A DNA stretch of 27,887 nucleotides, taken from NCBI GenBank assembly GCA_001829505.1, contig MIBK01000198.1, positions 656-28,542 of the forward strand. Direction: 5' to 3'. Shown here piece by piece: positions 1-6,059 of the stretch; the stretch's first letter is position 1; the number at the start of each line of letters is the position of its first letter. The notes under the pieces are model-generated. The model had not been told where the DNA came from. It ran no database searches and saw only the letters and a list, made by a program, of their open reading frames with translations. Position numbers and translations under genes: made by a program. The DNA is from Spirochaetes bacterium RBG_16_67_19. Lineage in GTDB: Bacteria; Spirochaetota; Spirochaetia; SZUA-6; DRHE01.

Positions 1-176
1 GCCGTGGGATTGCCGCAGCCCAGCCCCAGGTCCGCCTCCGCCGGAATGGCCTGCAACTCGGAGCGCTCGTAGCCCAACTGCTCGCTCTGGCTTCCCCCAC
101 AGCAGCCGCAGCCGGATTCCTGCCGGGCCGTCCGGGCGTAACTGTTCCTGACCGCCGAACGAATATCTTCACTCAT
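1..176 (-). CDS. arsM: ArsM-type arsenite S-adenosylmethionine methyltransferase, N-terminal fragment (runs off window)
   Basis: The first 58 codons of a leftward gene are visible. The protein starts MSEDIRSAVRNSYARTAR, continues with a cysteine cluster (SGCGCCGGS, about residues 21-29), then LGYERSELQAIP and DLGLGCGNPTA. This N-terminus is typical of the ArsM family, where a helix and a Cys-rich stretch precede the GLGCGNP signature just before the SAM-binding Rossmann fold. Family members transfer methyl groups from SAM to arsenite bound by cysteine thiols in the cytosol. The ATG overlaps the stop of the upstream AbrB-fold gene as ATGA, so the two are probably translationally coupled. The catalytic domain lies outside the window, so the substrate cannot be confirmed. 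Another small-molecule methyltransferase of the same family remains possible. Confidence 0.85.
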   Translation of the reverse strand, partial: MSEDIRSAVRNSYARTARQESGCGCCGGSQSEQLGYERSELQAIPAEADLGLGCGNPT

Positions 177-433
177 GGACTTTCTCCTCCCCAACGATGG
201 CTGGCCACGGGATTGAGTATCTCCCGGACCGTTCCGGCCAGCTCTTCCACCTTCATGAGCGCCAGGCAGCACAGCCGCCCGCCGTTCTTCAGACTCACCA
301 CCGCCAGCTTGTCCCCCGTGCTGATGCCCGCCGCGTCGCGCAATTCCTTGGGCAGGACGATCTGCCCGCGCGCGTCCACGGTCACCACCGCCTCCACGCC
401 GCAGCAGCCCTCGGCAGGCTGTTTTGTTTCCAT
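173..433 (-). CDS. hgcC: HgcC-like (HgcAB-associated) AbrB/SpoVT-fold protein
   Basis: This 86-residue protein carries a swapped-hairpin AbrB motif, VVTVDARGQIVLPKELRDAAG (about residues 15-35), followed by GDKLAVVS. It has two vicinal cysteine pairs, EGCCGVEA near the N-terminus and GRLCCLAL near residues 53-60. This combination matches the small AbrB-like proteins annotated as HgcAB-associated (HgcC), which also occur beside arsM. Their function is not established; a metal- or thiol-responsive regulator is plausible. I chose the ATG at 433 because the family begins just before the CC pair. That ATG has no Shine-Dalgarno of its own and lies 2 bases after the stop of the 17-codon ORF at 436-489, which suggests coupling. 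Its stop overlaps the arsM start. hgcA and hgcB are not in the window. Confidence 0.8.
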   Translation of the reverse strand: METKQPAEGCCGVEAVVTVDARGQIVLPKELRDAAGISTGDKLAVVSLKNGGRLCCLALMKVEELAGTVREILNPVASHRWGGESP

Positions 434-435
434 TG

Positions 436-489
436 TCAGCAGCAGGCCGCGTCGCAGGCGCAGGCCGGCTCCCACCAGCGATCGTTCAT
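436..489 (-). CDS. 17-residue cysteine-rich peptide or leader ORF ahead of hgcC-arsM
   Basis: The translation is MNDRWWEPACACDAACC followed by TGA. The start has a strong signal: AGGAG (500-496 on the minus strand), a 6-base spacer, then ATG. The peptide has four cysteines in a CxC plus terminal CC arrangement. Its stop is 2 bases before the ATG of the AbrB-fold gene, which lacks its own ribosome site. It is therefore the first ORF of the predicted transcript. It could be a regulatory leader peptide, a device for translational coupling, or a tiny thiol peptide that binds a soft metal or metalloid. I know of no named family for it. Expression is inferred only from the ribosome site and position. 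Confidence 0.6.
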   Translation of the reverse strand: MNDRWWEPACACDAACC

Positions 490-515
490 CTTTCTCTCCT
501 ATTACGGAAGAATCA

Positions 516-553
516 GATAAATCATATTTATCACAAACAGCCTTCAAAGTCAA
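516..553 (-). promoter_or_regulatory. Promoter of the cysteine peptide-hgcC-arsM operon with overlapping operator
   Basis: On the minus strand a -35 box TTGACT (553-548) is followed by an AT-rich -10 zone. That zone lies in a perfect inverted repeat at 516-532, which reads GATAAAT-CAT-ATTTATC on the plus strand. Candidate -10 hexamers (TAAATA at 17-bp spacing, TATGAT at 21) are imperfect. A palindrome over the -10 is the usual position for a dimeric repressor of the ArsR/SmtB type, but no such regulator is visible in the window. The leader before the 17-codon ORF would be roughly 25 bases. Confidence 0.5.
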
Positions 554-594
554 GAGATTTTTGTAACCGATTCCTTTCTGTGTTGTTTGTAATT

Positions 595-710
595 TTGAGG
601 CGGCGAAGCGGGAAGGAATTTCCTGCTGGGCAAGTTTCACCTCCTTTCCTTGCCCCTTTTGCCTCAACGCAGCATGCGGGGATGGGCATTCGCCCATCCC
701 CCTTTTTTCT
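595..710 (+). ncRNA. Candidate structured small RNA with an anti-Shine-Dalgarno loop and its own terminator
   Basis: This segment has no convincing coding content and folds by eye into a three-helix junction. P1 pairs TTGAGGC (595-601) with GCCTCAA (661-667). P2 is an 8-bp hairpin at 607-627 with a 5-base loop. P3 pairs GGGCAAG (628-634) with CTTGCCC (649-655). The 14-base loop of P3 contains CACCTCCTTTC (638-648), the sequence of the 16S rRNA 3' tail that pairs with Shine-Dalgarno sites. An intrinsic terminator follows at once. I could not find a good plus-strand promoter; TGTAAT at 588-593 is the only -10-like match and lacks a -35. It may instead be a leader or attenuator for the gene at 755. 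It matches no riboswitch class I could recall. Confidence 0.35.
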
Positions 711-713
711 TTT
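678..713 (+). terminator. Strong intrinsic terminator
   Basis: A 10-bp perfect stem GGGGATGGGC (678-687) / GCCCATCCCC (692-701) closes an ATTC loop. It is followed by a T-rich run at 703-713 (six T, then C, then four T). The T run is on the right side only, so it acts on rightward transcription. No rightward protein gene lies upstream within the window, which points to a short RNA at 595-677. Confidence 0.8.
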
Positions 714-714
714 C

Positions 715-743
715 TTGACGCCGGCTCCGCCGGGCTTTATTGT
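715..743 (+). promoter_or_regulatory. Promoter of the nucleosidase-pcm pair
   Basis: TTGACG (715-720), a 17-bp spacer and TATTGT (738-743) form a reasonable sigma70-type promoter just downstream of the intrinsic terminator. Transcription would start around 749-751, only a few bases before the ATG at 755. This leaves no room for a Shine-Dalgarno site. Confidence 0.5.
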
Positions 744-754
744 TCTCCAACCGC

Positions 755-1528
755 ATGAAGCTGCTGATCCTGTGCCCGATCCCCGTGGAATACTCCGCCT
801 GCCGCGAAGTGCTGGCCCTGCACGACCTGCCCAACTTGGCTGGATGCCGCTCCGGATACGCGTCAGCCAGGGAGGGCGAGCTTTACTGCCTGGAAAGCGG
901 TCCCGGCAAGGCCCGCGCCACCGCCGCCGCGCTACTGGGTGTGCAGCGCTACGGCCCGGACTTGCTGCTGGACAGCGGTTCCTGCGCGGGAATCGAGCCG
1001 GGAGTCAGCATCGGGCAAATCGTGGCGGCCCGGGAGTGTTTCGAGGTCGATCTGGCCGGCACCCCCTTCCCGCGCCGCCTCCTGCCGGAAATGCGGCTGC
1101 CTTCGGCCTTCAGCTTCCTGCCGCAGCAGGACATCGAAACCCTGCTGCGGCAGGCGGTCGAGCAGGGGGAGGCCGGCTGCCTGCAGGTGGGCAACCAGGC
1201 CTGCGGCGAGTTTCTCATCCATTCGGGCCAGCTGCGCGAGGAGCTGCACCGTGTTTTCCGGGCGTCCGCCGGCAACTGGGAAACCGCGGGGGTGTTCATC
1301 GCCGCCCTGAAGAGCAGCCTGCCGGCGCTCAGCTTCCGCGTGGTCACCGACCTGGGCGACCGAAACGCGCTGCGCGATTTCCGCGCCCAGATCAGGCCGC
1401 GGTCCCGCGAGCTGTACGGCTACCTCGGCGGGCTCCTGGAGTCCGGCTGGTTCGCGCGTTTCCTGCGGCATTGGAGCCTGCTTCCGTCTTCGCTGCTGGC
1501 CTCGCTGCCCGCCAGGGTGCTGCCCTGA
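755..1528 (+). CDS. MTA/SAH nucleosidase-like protein (phosphorylase/nucleosidase superfamily)
   Basis: The 257-residue protein has the layout of the PNP/MTAN superfamily. It starts MKLLILCPIPVEYSA, with Glu12 where MTAN has its catalytic Glu12. SGPGKARAT (48-56) is the phosphate/glycine loop region, and SGSCAGIEPG lies at 74-83. NWETAGV (174-180) puts Glu176 at the ribose-binding position, and RVVTDLGD (195-202) puts Asp199 at the catalytic acid position. These fit MTAN-type hydrolysis of 5'-methylthioadenosine or S-adenosylhomocysteine. Futalosine hydrolase or another nucleosidase is also possible. The ATG at 755 is preferred over an upstream TTG at 740, which falls inside the -10 box. There is no Shine-Dalgarno. 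It is followed closely by pcm, whose reaction makes SAH, so a clean-up role for the pair is sensible. The hydrophobic C-terminal tail is longer than usual. Confidence 0.7.
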   Translation: MKLLILCPIPVEYSACREVLALHDLPNLAGCRSGYASAREGELYCLESGPGKARATAAALLGVQRYGPDLLLDSGSCAGIEPGVSIGQIVAARECFEVDLAGTPFPRRLLPEMRLPSAFSFLPQQDIETLLRQAVEQGEAGCLQVGNQACGEFLIHSGQLREELHRVFRASAGNWETAGVFIAALKSSLPALSFRVVTDLGDRNALRDFRAQIRPRSRELYGYLGGLLESGWFARFLRHWSLLPSSLLASLPARVLP

Positions 1529-1563
1529 AGACCAACTATCCGCCCAACCCCCTGGCCGAGCGG

Positions 1564-2172
1564 ATGGTCCGGCTGCAGCTGCGCTCCCGGGGCATCGCGG
1601 CGGAAAGCGTGCTGCAGGTCATGTCCGTGCTGCCGCGCCACCGTTTCGTGCCGGGCTCCGCGCGGGCCGAGGCCTACGGGGATTTTCCCCTGCCCATTGG
1701 CCGGGGGCAGACCATCTCCCAGCCCTACATGGTCGCGCTGATGACCGCGGAGCTGGGACTGGGCGCGCGGGCGAAGGTTCTGGAAATCGGCACGGGCAGC
1801 GGGTACCAGACCGCCGTGCTGGCGGAGCTGGCCCGTGAGGTGTACACCGTGGAGCTGATCCCCACGCTGCTGGAGCGCGCCCGCGGGCTGCTCGACGAGC
1901 TGGGCTACCGCAACATCCGCTACCAGGCCGCGGACGGCACCTACGGCTGGCCGGAGGAGGCGCCCTTCGACGCCATCCTGGTGGCCGCCGCCGCGCCGGC
2001 GGTTCCCTCCACCCTCACCGCGCAGCTGGGCGACAACGGCGTGCTGGTGGTCCCCGTAGGCCGCTCGCAGGCCTTCCAGACCTTGCTCACCATCCGGCGG
2101 CGCGGGGCCCGCCTGGAGCAGCACGAGGGTATCGGCTGCCGTTTCGTGCCCCTGGTCTCCACCGAATCCTGA
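1564..2172 (+). CDS. pcm: Protein-L-isoaspartate O-methyltransferase
   Basis: The enzyme methylates L-isoaspartyl residues in age-damaged proteins with SAM, starting their repair in the cytosol. From ATG 1564 the 202-residue protein shows the PCMT hallmarks: MVRLQLRSRGI at the start, LPRHRFVP (23-30), and LPIGRGQTISQPYMVALM (43-60). The SAM-binding motif is VLEIGTGSGYQTAVLA (72-87), and VVPVG lies near the C-terminus. The reading frame is open further upstream and family proteins often have a short extension before this Met. The real start could therefore lie a few codons earlier, overlapping the end of the nucleosidase gene (its stop is at 1528). No ATG or GTG is available there, only non-standard codons. 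It probably shares the nucleosidase promoter. Confidence 0.9.
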   Translation: MVRLQLRSRGIAAESVLQVMSVLPRHRFVPGSARAEAYGDFPLPIGRGQTISQPYMVALMTAELGLGARAKVLEIGTGSGYQTAVLAELAREVYTVELIPTLLERARGLLDELGYRNIRYQAADGTYGWPEEAPFDAILVAAAAPAVPSTLTAQLGDNGVLVVPVGRSQAFQTLLTIRRRGARLEQHEGIGCRFVPLVSTES

Positions 2173-2202
2173 AGCGCCGCGCGCGGGGCGGGCCGGCGCG
2201 CC

Positions 2203-2231
2203 TTGCCAAAGTCCGTTTCCTCCTTTATGCT
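2203..2231 (+). promoter_or_regulatory. Promoter of the DegT-like gene
   Basis: TTGCCA (2203-2208), exactly 17 bp, then TATGCT (2226-2231). The predicted start of transcription is about 2238, four bases before the ATG at 2242. The position rules out the in-frame ATG at 2227, which lies inside the -10 box. Confidence 0.45.
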
Positions 2232-2241
2232 GGGCCGACTC

Positions 2242-3396
2242 ATGTCCATTCCCGTTTTTCGACCCACCCTCCGCCGCAGGGACTTCAACAGTGTACTGGC
2301 CTGTCTGGTTTCAGACCGCCTCGGGGCCGGCCCTCTCAACCACGAGCTGGCCTCCGAGTTGAGTCGCTTCCTTGGCGCGGCCGGCGGCGCCTGCCTGGCC
2401 ACCTATGGACAGGCGGTGGACTGCGCGCTTCAGACTATGGGGCTGGCAGCGGGGGAGGCGGTGGTCCTCTCGGCGCTGGCCCCGGCCGAATACCTGCGAG
2501 CCCTGGCGGGGCGGGGCCTGCGACCGCTGGTGGCCGACGTGGACCCTGACACCGGCCTGATCCTGCGCTCCGAGGTGGAGCGCCACCTGGCCGCAGACCC
2601 GAAAGCATTGGTACTGCACTATCCCCTGGGCTTCGTGCCGGAAACCGATGAGCTGTTCGGCCTCGGGCTGCCGGTGCTGGAGGACATTTCCCAGGCCCTG
2701 GGGGCCAGCCTCGAAGCCGGGGGCGATGCCGAAGGCCGGCAGGGCGGGTCCTCCCGCCGCTGCGGCGGCCTGGGGGCGGTGAGCGTGCTGTCCCTGGCCC
2801 CGGAGGGCATCATCACGACCGGCGCCGGCGCGGCGGTGTTCGCCCGGGAGCGTCGCGAGCTGAAGTGCTTGAGGGAGGCGGTGGAAAGCAGGCCGCGCGA
2901 CGCCCTGCTTTCCGACCTGAACGCCGCGCTGGGCCTGGCCCAGGCGCGCGAAATCGAAGGCTTCCTGAAGTCCCGCCGGTCCATCGCCGAGGTTTTCAGC
3001 CAGGCCGTGGCTCGCTCGCGGCACGGGAGACTGGGCCCCCTGCAGGAGGGCACCGGGGTGCCTTACGCCTTCCCGGTGATGGTGAAGGACGGGGTGAAGC
3101 AGGTGCGGCAGTTCGCCATGAAGAGGAATATCGAAACTTGCAGCGCCTTCGCGGATGCGGTGGCCGCCATCGGGCAGGGTCCGCTCGAGCCGCTTCCGGA
3201 CCTCGAAGCGGCCCCGGACCCGTCCGCCCAGCCGGAACGCCAGCCGGAGGCCGTCCCTATGGCGCCGGCTGCAGCCCCTAGGGCGCTGGCCGGCGCCCGG
3301 GATCTGCTGGCCCGCTGCGTCCTGTTTCCCCTCTATCCGACGCTGCTGAAACGCGACCTGCAGCTCATCGTCAAAGTGCTGGGCGCCTTGCCCTAG
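2242..3396 (+). CDS. DegT/DnrJ/EryC1-family aminotransferase-like protein lacking the PLP lysine
   Basis: Family members are PLP-dependent sugar aminotransferases or dehydratases. The fold is recognisable in this 384-residue protein. MSIPVFRPTL opens it and DRLGAG (25-30) follows. VLEDISQALGA (145-155) holds Asp148, the residue that normally contacts the PLP ring nitrogen. SLAPEGIITTGAG (184-196) corresponds to the family motif SFHPxKxITTGEG. At the catalytic lysine position there is Gly189, and the usual GEGG is GAGA. Schiff-base chemistry is therefore unlikely. A Pro/Ala/Glu-rich insert lies near residues 313-350. The protein may be a pseudoenzyme with a binding or structural role, or an enzyme with altered chemistry. 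It has its own promoter and is followed by a separate nadK promoter, so it looks monocistronic. Confidence 0.7.
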   Translation: MSIPVFRPTLRRRDFNSVLACLVSDRLGAGPLNHELASELSRFLGAAGGACLATYGQAVDCALQTMGLAAGEAVVLSALAPAEYLRALAGRGLRPLVADVDPDTGLILRSEVERHLAADPKALVLHYPLGFVPETDELFGLGLPVLEDISQALGASLEAGGDAEGRQGGSSRRCGGLGAVSVLSLAPEGIITTGAGAAVFARERRELKCLREAVESRPRDALLSDLNAALGLAQAREIEGFLKSRRSIAEVFSQAVARSRHGRLGPLQEGTGVPYAFPVMVKDGVKQVRQFAMKRNIETCSAFADAVAAIGQGPLEPLPDLEAAPDPSAQPERQPEAVPMAPAAAPRALAGARDLLARCVLFPLYPTLLKRDLQLIVKVLGALP

Positions 3397-3434
3397 CGCC
3401 GCTTGAGCGCCGCCTGAGCCCCTGGGGGCTTCGC

Positions 3435-3463
3435 TTTACAGCTCCGGCCCGACCCGCTATAGT
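3435..3463 (+). promoter_or_regulatory. Promoter of nadK-recN
   Basis: TTTACA (3435-3440), 17 bp, TATAGT (3458-3463); each hexamer differs from consensus at one base. Transcription would begin near 3470, giving a leader of about 15 bases without a Shine-Dalgarno before the ATG at 3485. Just upstream, AGCCC/GGGCT (3417-3430) is a weak hairpin without a T-run that may end the preceding transcript. Confidence 0.6.
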
Positions 3464-3484
3464 GTAGCTCAGCTCACCTCGTCT

Positions 3485-4363
3485 ATGAAGAAGCAAATTC
3501 GCAGGGCGCTCGTCATCGTTAATCTCATCAAGGAGGAGACCGAAGAGCTGGCCGCCCAGGTGCGGGCCTATCTGGAGCAGCGCGGCATCCAGACCAGCGT
3601 GGCCCCCGTGCAGGATGGCACCTTCCCCCAAGTCGACCCGGCGACGGACCTGGCCATCACCCTGGGCGGGGACGGCACCCTGCTGTACGCCGCGCGCATC
3701 CTGGCCTCCGTCGGGGGGGAGGAGGGCGGCGCCCAGGAAATCCCCATCCTGGCGGTCAACCTGGGGGATTTCGGGTTCATCACCGAGATCTCCCGGCAGG
3801 AGTGGGCGCAGGCCCTGGACAAGTACCTGGCCGGCAAGCTGGGAGTGAGCAGGCGGATCATGTTCGACGCCGTGGTGCAGCGCGGGGGGCGGGCCATCGC
3901 CTGCTTCAGCGGGCTGAACGACGCGGTCGTGCGCTCCAGCGAGTATTCCCGGATCGTGGGCCTGCGCCTGCACCTCTCCTCGACCTACATCGCCCGCTAC
4001 CGGGCCGATGGCCTGATCCTGGCCACCCCGACCGGCTCCACCGCCTACTCCATGTCCGCGGGCGGGCCGATCCTGCATCCCGAGATGGAGGCCTTCATCC
4101 TCAACCCCATCTGCCCGTTCACCCTGGCCAGCCGGCCGATGGTGGTCCCCGACAGCGAGGAGCTGGTGGTGGAGGTGGAAGAGCGGCAGCGCACCGCGGT
4201 CGCGCTGCAGGTGGACGGACAGGAGATGTACCGCCTCCAGCCCGGCGACCGGGTGCTGTTCCGCAAGTCCGCCCGCTCAACCCTGATCATCCTCTCGGAC
4301 CAGCGCAACTTCTACCAGGTCCTGGCCTCCAAGCTCAACTGGGCGGGGCAGCCGAATGCTTGA
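3485..4363 (+). CDS. nadK: NAD kinase
   Basis: The enzyme phosphorylates NAD to NADP with ATP or polyphosphate. The 292-residue protein carries the diagnostic GGDGTLLYAAR (61-71), the NLGDFGF turn (92-98) and GLNDAVV (143-149, the usual NE/D motif). The glycine-rich TPTGSTAYSMSAGGP (181-195) is also present. Length and motif order are normal for bacterial NadK. It is the first gene after its own promoter, and the last 8 bases overlap recN, so the two are coupled. The nadK-recN pairing is common in bacteria. Confidence 0.95.
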   Translation: MKKQIRRALVIVNLIKEETEELAAQVRAYLEQRGIQTSVAPVQDGTFPQVDPATDLAITLGGDGTLLYAARILASVGGEEGGAQEIPILAVNLGDFGFITEISRQEWAQALDKYLAGKLGVSRRIMFDAVVQRGGRAIACFSGLNDAVVRSSEYSRIVGLRLHLSSTYIARYRADGLILATPTGSTAYSMSAGGPILHPEMEAFILNPICPFTLASRPMVVPDSEELVVEVEERQRTAVALQVDGQEMYRLQPGDRVLFRKSARSTLIILSDQRNFYQVLASKLNWAGQPNA

Positions 4364-6044
4364 GGCCCTGGTGGTGTCCAACTACGCCCTCATCGAGCGG
4401 CTGGAGGTGCGCTTCACCCCGGGGCTGAACATCCTCACCGGCGAGACCGGGGCGGGGAAGTCCATCCTGGTCGGGGCCCTGGGGCTGCTGCTGGGCCTCA
4501 AGGCCGACCCGGAGGCCGTGCGGGCCGGCGCCGAGGAGGCCGGCGTGTCGGGGGTGATCCGCCTGGAGGGCAACCAGGAGGCCCTGGCCTGGCTCGAGGC
4601 CCAGGGCATCAAGCCGGAGGAGGGGGCCATTATCGTAAGGCGCAGCGTGCGGCGCAATGGCAAGGGGACCCTGTTCGTGCAGGATTCGCCGCTCACCCTG
4701 GCCGGCCTGCGGGAGCTCACCAGCCTGCTGTTCGACATGCACGGCCAGCACGAGCACCAGTCGCTGCTGACGCCCGACAACCACCGCAAGCTGCTGGACC
4801 GCTACGGGGACTGCACCTCCCAGGTGGAGGAGTTCGGGGCGGCCCATGCCCGCCTCCTCGCCGCGCGGGAAAAGCAGGCCGCCCTCCTCGACGGCGAGAA
4901 GGAGCGGCAGCGCCGCGTGGAGCTGCTGGAGCACGCGGTGCGCGAGATCACGATGGCCAAGCTGGACCCCGCGGAGGAGCCGGTGCTGGAGCAGGACAGC
5001 CGCCTGCTGGCCAACCACGAAAAGATGCTGCGCCTCCTGGAGGACCTGTACGCGCGCATCGCCGAGAGCAGGGGGGGGGGCCTGGCCCAGCTGCGCCAGA
5101 GCCGCGCCCTCATGCAGGACCTCATCAGTATCGACGCCTCCCTGGCCCCCAAGGCCAAGCAGCTGGAGGACGCCTTCTACGAGCTGGAGGACCTCGCCCA
5201 GGGCCTGGCCGAGCGCAAGGGGCAGATGCAGTTCGATCCGGCCCGGCTGGAGAGGGTGGAGGAGCGCCTGGCCCTGATCCGCAAACTGAAGAAGAAATAC
5301 GGCGGTTCGGTGGAGGAGGTGCTGGCCCACGCGGAGGCCAGCCGCCGCGAGCTGGAAGGCATCGAGGGCAGCAGCGAGCTGGCCAGGCAGCTGGAAATGG
5401 AGATCGCAGCGCTGGAGAAGGAGCTGAAAACCAGGGCGGGGGAGATTTCCCGGGCCCGGCGGCAGGCCGCCGCGGGACTGCAGGTCAGGGTGGAGGAGGA
5501 GCTGAAGCAGCTGGGCATGCCCAAGGTGCGCTTCCAGGTGGACCTCCAGGACCGCACCAACGAGGCCGGCAAGCTGCTGTACACGGCCACCGGCAAGGAC
5601 CGGGTGGAGTTCCTGATTTCGCCCAACCTGGGCGAGCCCTTCCGGCGCCTGGCCCAGATCATCTCCGGCGGGGAGATGTCGCGGGTCATGCTGGCCCTGA
5701 AGAACGTCCTGGCCAGCTCCGACCAGATCGGCACGCTGATCTTCGACGAGGTGGACTCCGGCATAGGCGGCGAGGTGGCCCTGGCCGTGGGCGAACGGCT
5801 GAAGAGCCTGGCCGCCGAGAAGCAGGTGCTGTGCATCACCCACCTCGCCACCATCGCCGTGCGCGCCGATAATCATATCAAGGTCGAGAAGGCCACCGCC
5901 GGGGAGCGCACGGTGACGCGTGTGGCCCAGGTTTCCGGAACCGCCCGCCGGGAGGAAATCGCCCGCATGCTGGCCGGCGACCGCACGGGGGACACTTCGC
6001 TGAAGCACGCCGAAGAGCTGCTGGCCCGCTACGGAGGGCCCTGA
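4356..6044 (+). CDS. recN: DNA repair ATPase RecN
   Basis: RecN is an SMC-like ATPase acting in double-strand-break repair. The 562-residue protein has Walker A GETGAGKS (29-36), a Q-loop region HGQHEHQSLL, and a long charged coiled-coil middle. The ABC signature IISGGEMSRVMLALK begins at about 435, and Walker B/D-loop LIFDEVDSGIGGEVA at about 460. Length is typical. The ATG overlaps the end of nadK. A run of ten G (5071-5080) encodes Gly240-Gly242. It is long enough to slip during replication and would truncate the protein if one base were gained or lost. Confidence 0.96.
   Translation: MLEALVVSNYALIERLEVRFTPGLNILTGETGAGKSILVGALGLLLGLKADPEAVRAGAEEAGVSGVIRLEGNQEALAWLEAQGIKPEEGAIIVRRSVRRNGKGTLFVQDSPLTLAGLRELTSLLFDMHGQHEHQSLLTPDNHRKLLDRYGDCTSQVEEFGAAHARLLAAREKQAALLDGEKERQRRVELLEHAVREITMAKLDPAEEPVLEQDSRLLANHEKMLRLLEDLYARIAESRGGGLAQLRQSRALMQDLISIDASLAPKAKQLEDAFYELEDLAQGLAERKGQMQFDPARLERVEERLALIRKLKKKYGGSVEEVLAHAEASRRELEGIEGSSELARQLEMEIAALEKELKTRAGEISRARRQAAAGLQVRVEEELKQLGMPKVRFQVDLQDRTNEAGKLLYTATGKDRVEFLISPNLGEPFRRLAQIISGGEMSRVMLALKNVLASSDQIGTLIFDEVDSGIGGEVALAVGERLKSLAAEKQVLCITHLATIAVRADNHIKVEKATAGERTVTRVAQVSGTARREEIARMLAGDRTGDTSLKHAEELLARYGGP
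5071..5080 (+). repeat. Ten-G homopolymer inside recN
   Basis: Ten consecutive G residues between CA and CC encode part of an Arg-Gly-Gly-Gly stretch in the coiled-coil region. It is the longest homopolymer I noticed in the window; others reach seven or eight. Confidence 0.9.
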
Positions 6045-6059
6045 AGAGGGTCGGTAAGC

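Noticed and set aside
550..633. A 27-codon minus-strand ORF with a perfect AAAGGAGGTG ribosome site and TTG start
   Set aside because: It lies upstream of the identified leftward promoter, has no promoter of its own that I can see, and shows no protein-like pattern. The plus-strand terminator makes the RNA reading slightly more likely. Kept as an alternative in the small RNA finding.
595..710. A known riboswitch class in the structured leader region
   Set aside because: I compared by eye with the conserved cores of TPP, SAM, SAH, cobalamin, purine, glycine, fluoride, ZTP and c-di-GMP riboswitches and saw no match.
740..754. TTG at 740 as start of the nucleosidase-like gene
   Set aside because: It falls in the predicted -10 box; the ATG at 755 gives the normal family N-terminus with Glu12 in place.
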